From: a virus
IMG/VR virus record: IMGVR_UViG_3300024520_000428
Coordinates: 1 to 26,359 of that record
Length of the DNA: 26,359 nt
Strand: one strand, 5' to 3'
Shown here: positions 1-8,360 of the stretch, piece by piece
How positions within the stretch are numbered: position 1 is the first letter of the stretch
How the letters are laid out: each line of letters starts with the position of its first letter
The notes under the pieces: model-generated
The model's input: only the letters and a program-made list of their open reading frames with translations
What the model was told of the DNA's origin: nothing
Databases searched by the model: none
Made by a program: the position numbers and the translations under genes

Positions 1-254
1 GTTGGTAGATTCCTAACAACATCAAGTATGTGTTTTGCCTCTGGTGATAATTCGTAACTATCAAAGCTGAAATACACAGTTACATTCACCGGGGCTGGTT
101 CACAATCAACAAACTCTTTTTCAATTGCTACCACAGTGTCATACATAATCATAGTTTTTATAACGGGCTTTTCTACTACTTGTATTTTTGTTATCTCTTT
201 GGTGCAGGACATAGCCAAAAATAGGAATAGAATAATACTACTTTTTAGATTCAT
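1..254 (-). CDS. OmpA-like lipoprotein, C-terminus beyond window
   Basis: Translation from the ATG at 254 gives an N-terminal hydrophobic signal (residues 4-15) ending in AMSC, a lipobox-like site with Cys17, so the product is probably an outer-membrane lipoprotein. After a linker rich in V, I and K comes VYFSFDSYELSPEAKHILDV (about residues 62-81), which matches the start of an OmpA/Pal peptidoglycan-binding domain (F-D-S-x-x-L-x-P-x-A). The rest of the domain lies outside the window. The SD sequence AGGAG is about 9 nt upstream, inside the preceding gene, and the two genes overlap by 17 nt. Placement directly after a holin-like gene at the end of the late operon suggests a role in envelope disruption or in tying the outer membrane to peptidoglycan; that role is inferred. 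The lipobox has Ala at -3 instead of the usual Leu. Confidence 0.75.
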   Translation of the reverse strand, partial: MNLKSSIILFLFLAMSCTKEITKIQVVEKPVIKTMIMYDTVVAIEKEFVDCEPAPVNVTVYFSFDSYELSPEAKHILDVVRNLP

Positions 255-468
255 TTTTCAAAACTCCTGGCAATTTGTTATTGATAAAGGATTTTACAAA
301 CTTCTTTAAGGGGTTGTAAATTGGTGCCGCGATCATGTCAAAAAGTATATCATCTTCTTTTTTAGGAGACAATTTTATTTTTACTTCCCACAGTCTAAAA
401 ACGACCATTACTACTATGATAATAATTAAATAGTTTGCTTTTAAAAATTCTATAAATTGAGCGTCCAT
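238..468 (-). CDS. Small single-span membrane protein, holin-like
   Basis: The 76-residue product has a short N-terminus, one strongly hydrophobic segment (about residues 14-27, LIIIIVVMVVF) and a Lys-rich remainder. The positive charge after the membrane segment predicts N-terminus out and C-terminus in the cytoplasm. The size, the single span and the position at the end of the virion gene block fit a small holin or another lysis membrane protein. An inner-membrane spanin would normally have the opposite topology. No endolysin gene is visible in the window, so the lysis role rests on position and topology only. Confidence 0.5.
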   Translation of the reverse strand: MDAQFIEFLKANYLIIIIVVMVVFRLWEVKIKLSPKKEDDILFDMIAAPIYNPLKKFVKSFINNKLPGVLKNESKK

Positions 469-478
469 TATAAAGCTC

Positions 479-2185
479 CTATAATGATTTTAATGTTCCA
501 AGGTTCTTCTTTTGCGACTTTAGAATTCCCTCATTAAACTTATCAACATGCCCATAGGCTTGTTTAAACATCTTGGCAATTGCCCTATCAGGATCATTAA
601 GAGCCTTAAAGACTTCTTTTATGCCTTTTCCAGCAACTCCCTTAGTTAACAACGCAGGGTTTGCGGTTAGTAGTCCTGCCGCTATATCTCCACCTGTAAA
701 TAAGTCGGTCATATCAATAAGACCAACCTTTGCGCGCCTTGCATTTACAACGGCCCGTTTATTAACGTCTTTTTCTATGGTTTTTAAAGCTGCGTACTTT
801 GCTTTTATAGGAGAATACTGTGTCCCAGTAGCATTTGTAATAATATCGTCAAGGTCTTGACGCATAACGCTTGCGATAGATGCGTCAATCTGTGCCTTGG
901 CTTTTGTTGCTCTACCATCATAAAACCCAGCTAAAGAACTGTTTAAATCTGAAATCCTTCTCTCTATAATTTGTGGCGATTGCCCATGCAATTCGACCAA
1001 ATCGCCTTTTATTTTTTTTGCGTATTCTCTAACCTCTGGTGAGTTACCAAGATCCTTAGACCATTTCTCTAACTGCTCGTTTACGTTTGATATATTAAAC
1101 TTTGCACCACCTTGTCCTGCTTCTTTTGTTAGGCTGTAGTATTGATCAAATACAATTTTTTTAGCCTGTTGTATAGCACTTGCCATATCACCTGCTGATT
1201 TTGGATAAGGTATGGCCTCACCAACATCATTAGTTATTTTTATCAAATCTTTGTTTTCTGCGATTACCTTTACCGCATCATTGGATTTTTTATTAAATCC
1301 AACTCTTTTTGTAAAATCCTTTTTTCCTGGAAAATCTGGCTTGACACCTTTACTGATGCCTTTATCAATAATTTTATCAAGTTTTCCAACACCGTCAACA
1401 CTCTTATCGAATGCTCCTTTTTGTACTTTTTCAAATGCTTCCTTGGCAAGTTTCTCTGCTACTTCTTCTGTAACCTCTTTACCAAATTTCTTAATTATAG
1501 CGCTCTTGATTCCTGGCACAGCTTTTGCGATACCGAGAGTTGCAAGGTCTATTGCAGTATTTAGCGCAACGTCTCGTATTAGTCCCTCTGTGCCACCTTC
1601 TTCAAGTGCAGAGGCTGCAAATGGAATGTTAGCCGCTGCGCCTTTTGCAAGATTTATACCGATTTTCCCAAGTGTGCCTAATTCTTTTCCACCAGGAATA
1701 AGAGTGGTTGCCGCAATCCCTAATCCGGTCTTAGCTGCAAATTCCCCTACAGGCCGCTTCCTTTGAAATGCAGCCTCAGCTTCTGGTGTGAATGGTTTTC
1801 GCTCTGTTTTCTTTGGTGGCCTAAATGCCCCACCGCGAACATCAAGAGAAGTCAGAGATCCGATATTTGTAGTTGGTCTTATTTTTGGTTTTGTAGGCTC
1901 ACCGGTAATCAAAGATTGTAAGTTTAAATTCTCCTTTGGCTTTGGGATGAGTCCTGCACCTGTTTTCCCTATACCCTCACCAATTCCAGTTAATAAGCCA
2001 CCTGTAGAGGCAAGCGGCTCCTCCTTAAAGTCCTTAAAAAATTGACCCGTGTTTTTAGCACCACTGACTATAAGGTCGCCCGTTTTTTGAAGAAGGCTTT
2101 TCTTTTCTGGTTCAGATTGTAACGCTAAAGATTTTCTTTTTCTGAGCCTGAGAAGTTCTAACTCTTCTTGTTCTGTTAGTGGCAT
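479..2185 (-). CDS. Putative internal virion / DNA ejection protein
   Basis: The 568-residue product begins with a charged Leu-rich helix (LTEQEELELLRLRKRK) of a kind common at the start of podoviral internal virion proteins. A Gly/Ala-rich region with weak hydrophobic helices follows (about residues 55-80 and 148-230), then a long charged helical part with many Lys, Asp and Glu, and another Ala/Leu-rich stretch near residues 490-520. No enzyme motif was seen. It is the last of four consecutive genes of similar character (479-7073) downstream of the tail genes, where podoviruses keep ejection proteins. Its ATG overlaps the stop of the upstream gene by one base (TAATG), so translation is probably coupled. 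Confidence 0.55.
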   Translation of the reverse strand: MPLTEQEELELLRLRKRKSLALQSEPEKKSLLQKTGDLIVSGAKNTGQFFKDFKEEPLASTGGLLTGIGEGIGKTGAGLIPKPKENLNLQSLITGEPTKPKIRPTTNIGSLTSLDVRGGAFRPPKKTERKPFTPEAEAAFQRKRPVGEFAAKTGLGIAATTLIPGGKELGTLGKIGINLAKGAAANIPFAASALEEGGTEGLIRDVALNTAIDLATLGIAKAVPGIKSAIIKKFGKEVTEEVAEKLAKEAFEKVQKGAFDKSVDGVGKLDKIIDKGISKGVKPDFPGKKDFTKRVGFNKKSNDAVKVIAENKDLIKITNDVGEAIPYPKSAGDMASAIQQAKKIVFDQYYSLTKEAGQGGAKFNISNVNEQLEKWSKDLGNSPEVREYAKKIKGDLVELHGQSPQIIERRISDLNSSLAGFYDGRATKAKAQIDASIASVMRQDLDDIITNATGTQYSPIKAKYAALKTIEKDVNKRAVVNARRAKVGLIDMTDLFTGGDIAAGLLTANPALLTKGVAGKGIKEVFKALNDPDRAIAKMFKQAYGHVDKFNEGILKSQKKNLGTLKSL

Positions 2186-3708
2186 TATTGAATAGTCCCT
2201 TCTAAGGCTTTTCTTTCAAGTTCTTCAAGTCTGGTTTCATCTTCTTTAGAAAAACTTGTTTCGGTTTCCACTGTTTCTTTTTTAATATCGTCATCACCGA
2301 CTATATTCTTTCGCGCGTTGCTTGCTGTCTTTTGATACTTCTCAAACCAATCCTCATCACCCTTAGATAGCTCTGTGCCAAATATACCAAAGTCTTCTAT
2401 ATGCTGATCTATTTTTGCAAGAGCAACAATGCGCCCTTTTTCAGAAGTTAAATTTTTAGTATCTAATATTAACTTTTCAAATACTTTCCATTCTCCTGCG
2501 CTAATTGCTGCCCCTGAATCTTTACGGCCTAATCTATTTTTTAGATAAGACATTGCACTTTCAACTTCTGGATTGGTAAAACCACCAATAAGAGGCAGCC
2601 CTCTTTCAAATACCCCAACCTTATTTTCTTTCAAAAGTTTTCTTAGTTGCTTAAATCTAACTAAAGCCGCCCCTGTTTCTGTTATGCCTGTTACAATTGG
2701 GACAGAGACTTTCTTCTGACTTGGGTCTTTTGCTTTTGCCTCTGCTAAATCTTTTAAATACTGGTTTTTTATTGCAGTATCTTCTCTATCAAATTCTCTT
2801 TTTAATCGAGACTCTTCTACTTTTGCATCAGCAAGAAGCTTGGCAGCTTCAGTCTTGTCACCTTTCTCTTCCAGCCGTATACGCTCTTTCTCTTCCCCGG
2901 CTGCAATGGATGCTTTGCCGGATTCAAAATCGTCAATTATTTTTTGGTTGTTAGCCGCTTGATTTTTAAATGCTGGATTGTCCGCAGCTTGATCAAAAAT
3001 AACCTTTAATTTTCTGGCTGTTTGTACTTCTTCAGGTTCTTGTTCTGGCTCTACCTTTGAAAGTTCTCCAGCCGTATTAGGCCTAAATACCGATGTTGTT
3101 GGCGCTTCTGCCGCTTGTTGTCCTGGCTTCAATACTCCATCTGCCGCGATTTCGTCAGGTGTTGGAATTTCAGGAACTTCAACCTCTTTTGATGCGCCGG
3201 CCATTATTTCAGCGATGATTGCTTTCGCGTCTTCCGGCATTGAGTTTCTTATTTGCTCACCACGAGACGAATCTTCGAGCGCTCCAATCTCTTCCAAAAC
3301 AGCTCTGGAACCTTCAGGAGTTTTGGTTTTTTCTATCAAGTCCTCATCGTCAATAGCATCAATAATCATGGTATTTTTTGCGTCTGACTTATCAGCAAAA
3401 TCAGCCTCAAACTCTGCGTCTTCATCACTAAAACCAAACTTTGTTTTGTATATTTCTGCAATCTGTCGTTTAGTTTCTGCGGTAGCTTCTGACTGTGCTT
3501 GATCAGCAGCAAGTGTTGACTCTGCGCCTTTTGTTCTTGCGGTCTGTTCTCTGAGTCGCAGATCTTCGAAAGGCTTTCGTCTTTCTCGCTCCTCTTTCTT
3601 TTCAAAGAAAGAACCCAAACCCGTTGCAGCCTGACTAACACCACCCAAAACACCAGATGCAATAGATAACCCAGCGGTTGAACGCCCTCCTAAATTCCTA
3701 ACTGTCAT
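2185..3708 (-). CDS. Putative internal virion protein, coiled-coil rich
   Basis: The product has 507 residues. The N-terminus is Gly/Ala/Ser-rich and mildly hydrophobic (GLSIASGVLGGVSQAATGLG, about residues 13-32). A long highly charged helical region follows (EKKEERERRK onward) and Ala/Glu/Lys coiled coil runs through about residues 230-330. The C-terminus is acidic. No catalytic motif was seen. The composition, with a possible membrane-active N-terminus and a helical body, is like podoviral ejection proteins, and the gene sits between two others of that kind. The stop and the next start overlap by one base at 2185. Confidence 0.5.
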   Translation of the reverse strand: MTVRNLGGRSTAGLSIASGVLGGVSQAATGLGSFFEKKEERERRKPFEDLRLREQTARTKGAESTLAADQAQSEATAETKRQIAEIYKTKFGFSDEDAEFEADFADKSDAKNTMIIDAIDDEDLIEKTKTPEGSRAVLEEIGALEDSSRGEQIRNSMPEDAKAIIAEIMAGASKEVEVPEIPTPDEIAADGVLKPGQQAAEAPTTSVFRPNTAGELSKVEPEQEPEEVQTARKLKVIFDQAADNPAFKNQAANNQKIIDDFESGKASIAAGEEKERIRLEEKGDKTEAAKLLADAKVEESRLKREFDREDTAIKNQYLKDLAEAKAKDPSQKKVSVPIVTGITETGAALVRFKQLRKLLKENKVGVFERGLPLIGGFTNPEVESAMSYLKNRLGRKDSGAAISAGEWKVFEKLILDTKNLTSEKGRIVALAKIDQHIEDFGIFGTELSKGDEDWFEKYQKTASNARKNIVGDDDIKKETVETETSFSKEDETRLEELERKALEGTIQ

Positions 3709-4400
3709 TATGCAGCCCTTCTTGTTGGTTGGAATTGACTTGAACCCAAATTTCTTAGAATTGAAGCAAAGTCTTGAGTTGAACTATTATTTTCTCGTGC
3801 TGTTCTTGATGGTAGAGCTAAAGATTGTTGCTGAAAATCTAAGCCCTGGATATTTGCATCTCTTGTTATCTGAGCCTTTGCTTTTCTAAACTCTTCATCT
3901 CTCAATGCTGCGATTTCTTCGGCTCTTGAGTTTTGCAATTGGTCAGCTTTTGCCTGTCCAAGTCCAGATACGACACCGCCTGCCACATCAGCGACGGCCG
4001 AGATTCCTTGTATAGCTGTTGGGCCTGCGTTGCTTGATTGTGATCCACCGACAGTCGCACCGGCAAGTCCTGCTGCATCCCCTGCCGATATCGTCGGCGC
4101 TTGTGGTGCTGCCTGTGGTGCTCCGAGTGTTGGTGTTTTTGCGCGTCCTTTTCCTATCCCCTCTCTTGAGGCTTGGGTTGCGCCGATTCTCTTTTGTGCT
4201 TGGCTTCCAAGAGTTCCTAAATTAGTACTTCTGGATCTTTGTTGGTCAATTTCCCTTTTCTGTTCTGCCGTTTTTTCTGCCTCTTGCTGATCTATAATTA
4301 ATTGACGCCTTGCTCTTGATGCAGACACGCCTGCCTGTGTCCCTTTTGCCGCTAAAGAGGCAATCAAACCTATTACTGTTAATACTGTTCCTACTGGCAT
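3708..4400 (-). CDS. Putative small internal virion protein
   Basis: The 230-residue product opens with a hydrophobic helix (VGTVLTVIGLIASLAAKG, about residues 2-19). A basic/Gln helix follows (about 25-75), then a Pro/Ala/Gly-rich linker, a second Gly/Ala-rich hydrophobic patch (about 128-150), a charged helix and a polar tail. This hydrophobic start followed by a helix of Arg, Gln and Ala is typical of small internal virion proteins of short-tailed phages. It is not a good Sec signal because no lysine-rich n-region or cleavage site is present. The start lies 3 nt past the stop of the 889-residue gene. Function is inferred from position and composition. Confidence 0.45.
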   Translation of the reverse strand: MPVGTVLTVIGLIASLAAKGTQAGVSASRARRQLIIDQQEAEKTAEQKREIDQQRSRSTNLGTLGSQAQKRIGATQASREGIGKGRAKTPTLGAPQAAPQAPTISAGDAAGLAGATVGGSQSSNAGPTAIQGISAVADVAGGVVSGLGQAKADQLQNSRAEEIAALRDEEFRKAKAQITRDANIQGLDFQQQSLALPSRTARENNSSTQDFASILRNLGSSQFQPTRRAA

Positions 4401-4403
4401 AAT

Positions 4404-7073
4404 TTATTCCGTTGGGTTTGGTATATGGAAAAAATCAAAAACACTTCCACTTATCTCTGCTTCTTCAGGTGTTAATACGCGACTTAGATCTTGTCTTCTA
4501 TTATCGTTTCTGTCTGATGCTGTGATAGTTACTGTTTCATTTGTTCTTGGGTTTGTCAAAACATAGTTTGTGTCATCGTCACCCGCTTGGCTTGATCTGC
4601 TTATAGAATCAACATACAAAAGAGTTCCATCAATGTTTACAAACCCGCCTTTTTCAAACATGCTATATGTAGATCGTGCCTTGCCACCGTCACCCTTAAA
4701 TCTTTCTACAAATCCCCATTCTCTATTATTTACATGGTGGTTCCTTGGATCGTTTCCGACTCTTGGAACTGTAATGTCTTGTAAAAAGCTTTGATACAAT
4801 TCATCATTTGTTGCAAGCTCGTTATAGTCTCCAGTGGCTTTAATATCTGTTCTCTTGTTAGCTAAAACGCTCCCACCCTCTACATTATAAATAGTTTCTG
4901 CCAAGTGGTTTCCAAAGGCTGTTTGGTTCTCATTGTTTAAACCGACAAAACGCTCGTTCCCATCTTCGTCAATTTCGTATGTTCCTGCGTCAAGCTTACC
5001 ATCTCCATCAGCGTCTCCAATAGTTAGCGCCCATTGGAATTGCTGGTTCACATAGTCGGCTGCTAATGCATCGTGTAATGCACCTTGATCCGGCTCTGTA
5101 AACTCAAACCCATCCGGCAGGCTGCTAGCCATAACAGTCTGTTGATAATTGGTCAATACGCTTGGATCGAGTCTACCACTCAAAACGGCGTCTTTTAGTT
5201 CTGCTATATTTGATTCAAATTGTGCAATATCTAATCCTTGCTGTTGCATTTCAATTTTTGCCTGATCAACCGCAGATATACTTTGATGCAATTTCATTTC
5301 CTGGTCAAACTGCATATTTGTTAATACTTTTGTTCTGTAAAAATCCTCTTCTTCTCTGGCAACAAGTAACTTGTCATTAAGATAGGTTAGTGACTTTTGA
5401 AAGCCTTGTTCATTTGCAATTTTGGCCATTTCCTGACCATGAGAAAACTTCATAAGCTCTTGCTGCCTGCCAACATCGTCATCAGCCTTTGCCGTTGCAA
5501 TCTCTGCATCCATAAGAGTTATTTTCTCGTCATGACTCATATCATTAGTTTGCAATTTCAGCTGCAGTTGTGCCCGGTCGGATTCAATCTGCTTAGTTAA
5601 ATCTCTATCTTTTGTTGCTTCTGCTGTTTGTTGTCTGCGATCAAGTAAATTTTCCATCCTGGCAAATTCATTTTGCCCTATACGTTCATTTGTACTGTGG
5701 ATTCTACTTAATACGCCCTCTGTCCTCCTGTAACTAAGGTCAGCTTTTTGCATCTCTTTAGCTAAATCAGCCTGCATATTTTCAATGGTTAATCTTGTTG
5801 CATTATCATTATTGCTTATTGCGGTTTGCAAGTCCCTGTCAAGTGCGCTTTGTGCTCCTTCAAAGTCCTGGCTCTGGATTAATAAACCTGAATCGATACG
5901 ACCTTTTAACTCTGTAAGCTCGTTTTGTGCATCAATTCCTACCTGCTGCATGTTTTCATCACTGGCTATTCTTGCAAATGCCACTTTTTCAGAACTTGCA
6001 AAACCTTCACGAGCTAAATTACCGCGCAATGTTTCAATATCTCTTGCAAGCCTATCATCACCATCAGCTAAAGCCTGTTGTAATGCTCTGTTTAGTGCTG
6101 TTTCTGTCCGTTGAAAGTCTTGGTCGGATAATTGCGCCCCTGAATCTATAAGCCCTTTAAGCTCTACTAATGCCTCTTGAGCGTCAATACCAACACCCTG
6201 CATTATCTCATCACTTGCAATTCTGGCAAATGCGACTTTCTCACTTGATGCAAAACCTTCTCTTTGTAGATCCCCTCTCATTTTCTCTATATCTCTTGCA
6301 AGTTCATTGTTCCCATCTGCTAAAGCCTGTTCATGCGCCCTGTTTAATGCTTCCTCAACTCTTGCAAAATCTTGATCTGCTAATTGCTGGCCAGCCTGTA
6401 TTTTCCCACCTAATTCAGTAAGTATTACTTTTGTTTCATTGTCTAACGCTGCTAATTTTTCACCGCTGGCAATCTGTGCGAATCCGAGCCTTTCAGAGCT
6501 GGCAATTTGCTCTGTTCCTTGTTCCGCCGCTCTGGTTCCTAACAGTCTATTTATTGCCTCTGTTCTTAATCCTGATTTTGTACGGGCCACGTCTTGACCT
6601 AAGTTTAAATTCTCAATCTGTGCCTGTCTATTTGTAATAGTCTGATTCTGTTTTAGTTGTTGCTCTAAATCGGTCTGTTCTTGTGCGCCTCTCAATGCAA
6701 GATTAAAAGCGGCCTCTCTGGTTCCTCTTGTGCCTGAAGTGTCAGCGGCTCCCTGTCTAAACTGTTTAAAACCTTCACCCCTTAAGCGCGCTCCTTTGTC
6801 TAATTGAGATTGTACATTTTGATCTGTAATAATTGGCTGCGGCTGCTGAATTAATTGTTGCGCCTGACGTTCTACTATGCCAAGTGTCTTATCAGGTTGC
6901 GCGGCTTGTCCTGCCAATGTTTGAGCTTGTCCTAGTGTATTGGCTGGCTGTGGTGGCGCTTGTTGTACTTCCTGTGGTGGTACGGGTTGCAATAATTGGT
7001 CATTCTGCAAAAATGGTAAATTCTGTGGTCTATTTAAACCCGTCTTTTGTTTTAAAGTTGATACTGGTGGCAT
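4404..7073 (-). CDS. Large repeat-containing virion protein with EF-hand-like loop
   Basis: The product has 889 residues and is the largest protein of the window. Residues 1-190 are Gln/Pro-rich and probably flexible. Residues 192-443 are three tandem copies of an 84-residue helical unit, each starting with SSE-x-x-x-F-A-x-I-A. More coiled coil follows to about residue 640. The C-terminal part is a distinct globular region and carries D-A-D-G-D-G-K-L-D-A-G-T at residues 687-698, which fits the calcium loop D-x-D-x-D-G-x-x-D apart from Thr at position 12, with Glu700 two residues later. It lies between particle and ejection-protein genes, so it is probably an internal virion or tail-tip protein. 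No lysozyme or peptidase motif was recognised. Confidence 0.55.
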   Translation of the reverse strand: MPPVSTLKQKTGLNRPQNLPFLQNDQLLQPVPPQEVQQAPPQPANTLGQAQTLAGQAAQPDKTLGIVERQAQQLIQQPQPIITDQNVQSQLDKGARLRGEGFKQFRQGAADTSGTRGTREAAFNLALRGAQEQTDLEQQLKQNQTITNRQAQIENLNLGQDVARTKSGLRTEAINRLLGTRAAEQGTEQIASSERLGFAQIASGEKLAALDNETKVILTELGGKIQAGQQLADQDFARVEEALNRAHEQALADGNNELARDIEKMRGDLQREGFASSEKVAFARIASDEIMQGVGIDAQEALVELKGLIDSGAQLSDQDFQRTETALNRALQQALADGDDRLARDIETLRGNLAREGFASSEKVAFARIASDENMQQVGIDAQNELTELKGRIDSGLLIQSQDFEGAQSALDRDLQTAISNNDNATRLTIENMQADLAKEMQKADLSYRRTEGVLSRIHSTNERIGQNEFARMENLLDRRQQTAEATKDRDLTKQIESDRAQLQLKLQTNDMSHDEKITLMDAEIATAKADDDVGRQQELMKFSHGQEMAKIANEQGFQKSLTYLNDKLLVAREEEDFYRTKVLTNMQFDQEMKLHQSISAVDQAKIEMQQQGLDIAQFESNIAELKDAVLSGRLDPSVLTNYQQTVMASSLPDGFEFTEPDQGALHDALAADYVNQQFQWALTIGDADGDGKLDAGTYEIDEDGNERFVGLNNENQTAFGNHLAETIYNVEGGSVLANKRTDIKATGDYNELATNDELYQSFLQDITVPRVGNDPRNHHVNNREWGFVERFKGDGGKARSTYSMFEKGGFVNIDGTLLYVDSISRSSQAGDDDTNYVLTNPRTNETVTITASDRNDNRRQDLSRVLTPEEAEISGSVFDFFHIPNPTE
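5745..6500 (-). repeat. Three tandem 84-codon repeats
   Basis: Within the 889-residue protein, units begin at residues 192, 276 and 360, a regular spacing of 84 codons (252 bp). Units 1 and 2 share SSE(R/K), FA(Q/R)IAS, QDF, ALNRA, QALADG, LARDIE and REGFA at equivalent places. Unit 3 keeps the first half and diverges in the second. The regular length points to duplication of one helical module. Confidence 0.85.
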
Positions 7074-7075
7074 TT

Positions 7076-8056
7076 TTAATTATCCTCTAATATAAGATCA
7101 AAACCCGCTGAAACATCCATATCATTCTGACTTGAAATCACTTGCAATTTTAATATTCCCGGCCCTGTAAATTTATTGTAAGGATTGAAAGGGTGCGGTG
7201 ATCCATCACTTGTTCCGGTTGATAGTTTTGCAGTTGTATGTTTTATTAAAAAAGTTGTAATCTCTGTTTGTGGCTCTGGATTGTATAGCATGTCACAGTC
7301 TACTGCTATAGTTCCACCGCCTGACTTAAGAATACTATAATAAAACTGTGTCATGTATGCAGTTTGTGTTGATGGTATCCCATAGATTGCCATTTTGGTT
7401 TGACCTTCTAACGGGTTAAATTGTGCCGTCACTGTTGCGTCTGTTGCTGCCGTTGCCTTGACATATCCGACATTTGGCCCCGCTGTGCCTTTTGTTAAAA
7501 CTTTCATTCTATGTACAATAACATAACTATTTACAGTATTTGGCCCCGTTATACCATCCATATTTACAACTTCAGAAGTTTCCTTAGTGTCCCAATCGAC
7601 CAGCCCATAAACTTGTATTGTTCTGGCTCCTGTACCTGTCACGCTATCATTTGTTGACGTTGATGTGATTGCATGTATTCGGGCTTGAGTTGGTGCAATC
7701 CAAATATCTATATTATCGGTACTATTCGCACCGTCCCATACATCGGTTTTTGTGTTTAAATCTGCGTTTGTTGTTCTGCCAAATTTCTTATCACAATAAG
7801 TATTTGGTATTCTTCCCGCTGCAATTTCTAACTTATAATCTATAGCATAAGTTCTTACAGTATCCATCACTATGACTTGTGCAGTGTCAGCGATTTTAAC
7901 AAAAGACGTGTCACCGTTGGAAGTAACATACAAAGCGCTGTCACTCGTAACCTTTGCAGGGGTTCCGGTTATCTGATCAACTATTGTAACCTCTGCAAAA
8001 TCAGAGGCTATAATTATTATAGGCAATAGTAATATTAAAATTAAACGGTGTACCAA
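7076..8056 (-). CDS. Particle-surface protein with Sec signal peptide
   Basis: The 326-residue product begins with a hydrophobic segment (about residues 3-17, LILILLLPIIIIAS) and possible signal peptidase sites after AS or DFA. From about residue 88 it has a beta-rich region with FGRTTNADLNTKTDVWDG, then TSTNDSVTGTGARTIQVYGL and a T-S-E-V-V strand. This resembles a beta module I associate with phage structural proteins in which D-V-W-D-G is followed by an A-R-T-x-x-V-x-G-L strand. The gene lies next to the tail fibre, so a decoration or tail appendage role fits. The signal peptide is odd for a virion protein. Its start overlaps the upstream gene by 16 nt. Confidence 0.55.
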   Translation of the reverse strand: MVHRLILILLLPIIIIASDFAEVTIVDQITGTPAKVTSDSALYVTSNGDTSFVKIADTAQVIVMDTVRTYAIDYKLEIAAGRIPNTYCDKKFGRTTNADLNTKTDVWDGANSTDNIDIWIAPTQARIHAITSTSTNDSVTGTGARTIQVYGLVDWDTKETSEVVNMDGITGPNTVNSYVIVHRMKVLTKGTAGPNVGYVKATAATDATVTAQFNPLEGQTKMAIYGIPSTQTAYMTQFYYSILKSGGGTIAVDCDMLYNPEPQTEITTFLIKHTTAKLSTGTSDGSPHPFNPYNKFTGPGILKLQVISSQNDMDVSAGFDLILEDN

Positions 8057-8358
8057 TTTAATCCATCCGTTCTAATTGTTGGCGAACTTCCTACAGATAC
8101 TTTTTGTGTATCTTCATTTTTAATCTGTTGGCCTAATTTAGCTGTTAATGTTACTCTATTTGCAACACCATCAAAACTTCTTACCTCGTCAGTTCTTGGA
8201 AAGCTGAATTGTGTATTTTCCGAACCTTCACAGCTTGGTAAGTCTACATTAAAAGGGCCGTTTGTGGCGTCAAGCTCTACTAATATATGATAACCGCTTT
8301 TGTAGGTTCCTATAAGAGTGTTTCTGTAAGTGTTTAGTTTTATTGTTTGTGTTTTCAT
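8041..8358 (-). CDS. Small beta-rich particle-associated protein
   Basis: The product has 105 residues with no signal peptide and no membrane segment. It is rich in short beta strands (for example GYHILVELDAT, GPFNVDLPS and VANRVTLTAKLG). The strand-turn pattern with N-x-V-D-L-P resembles small phage domains that cap fibres, but no family could be named with certainty. It sits between the tail fibre and the 326-residue secreted protein, overlapping the latter by 16 nt, so coordinated translation is likely. Confidence 0.5.
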   Translation of the reverse strand: MKTQTIKLNTYRNTLIGTYKSGYHILVELDATNGPFNVDLPSCEGSENTQFSFPRTDEVRSFDGVANRVTLTAKLGQQIKNEDTQKVSVGSSPTIRTDGLNWYTV

Positions 8359-8360
8359 AT

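Noticed and set aside
1212-1766. Long plus-strand reading frame of 184 codons
   Set aside because: It lies fully antisense to the 568-residue virion gene, has Ser/Phe/Pro composition typical of an antisense shadow, and has no convincing start site.
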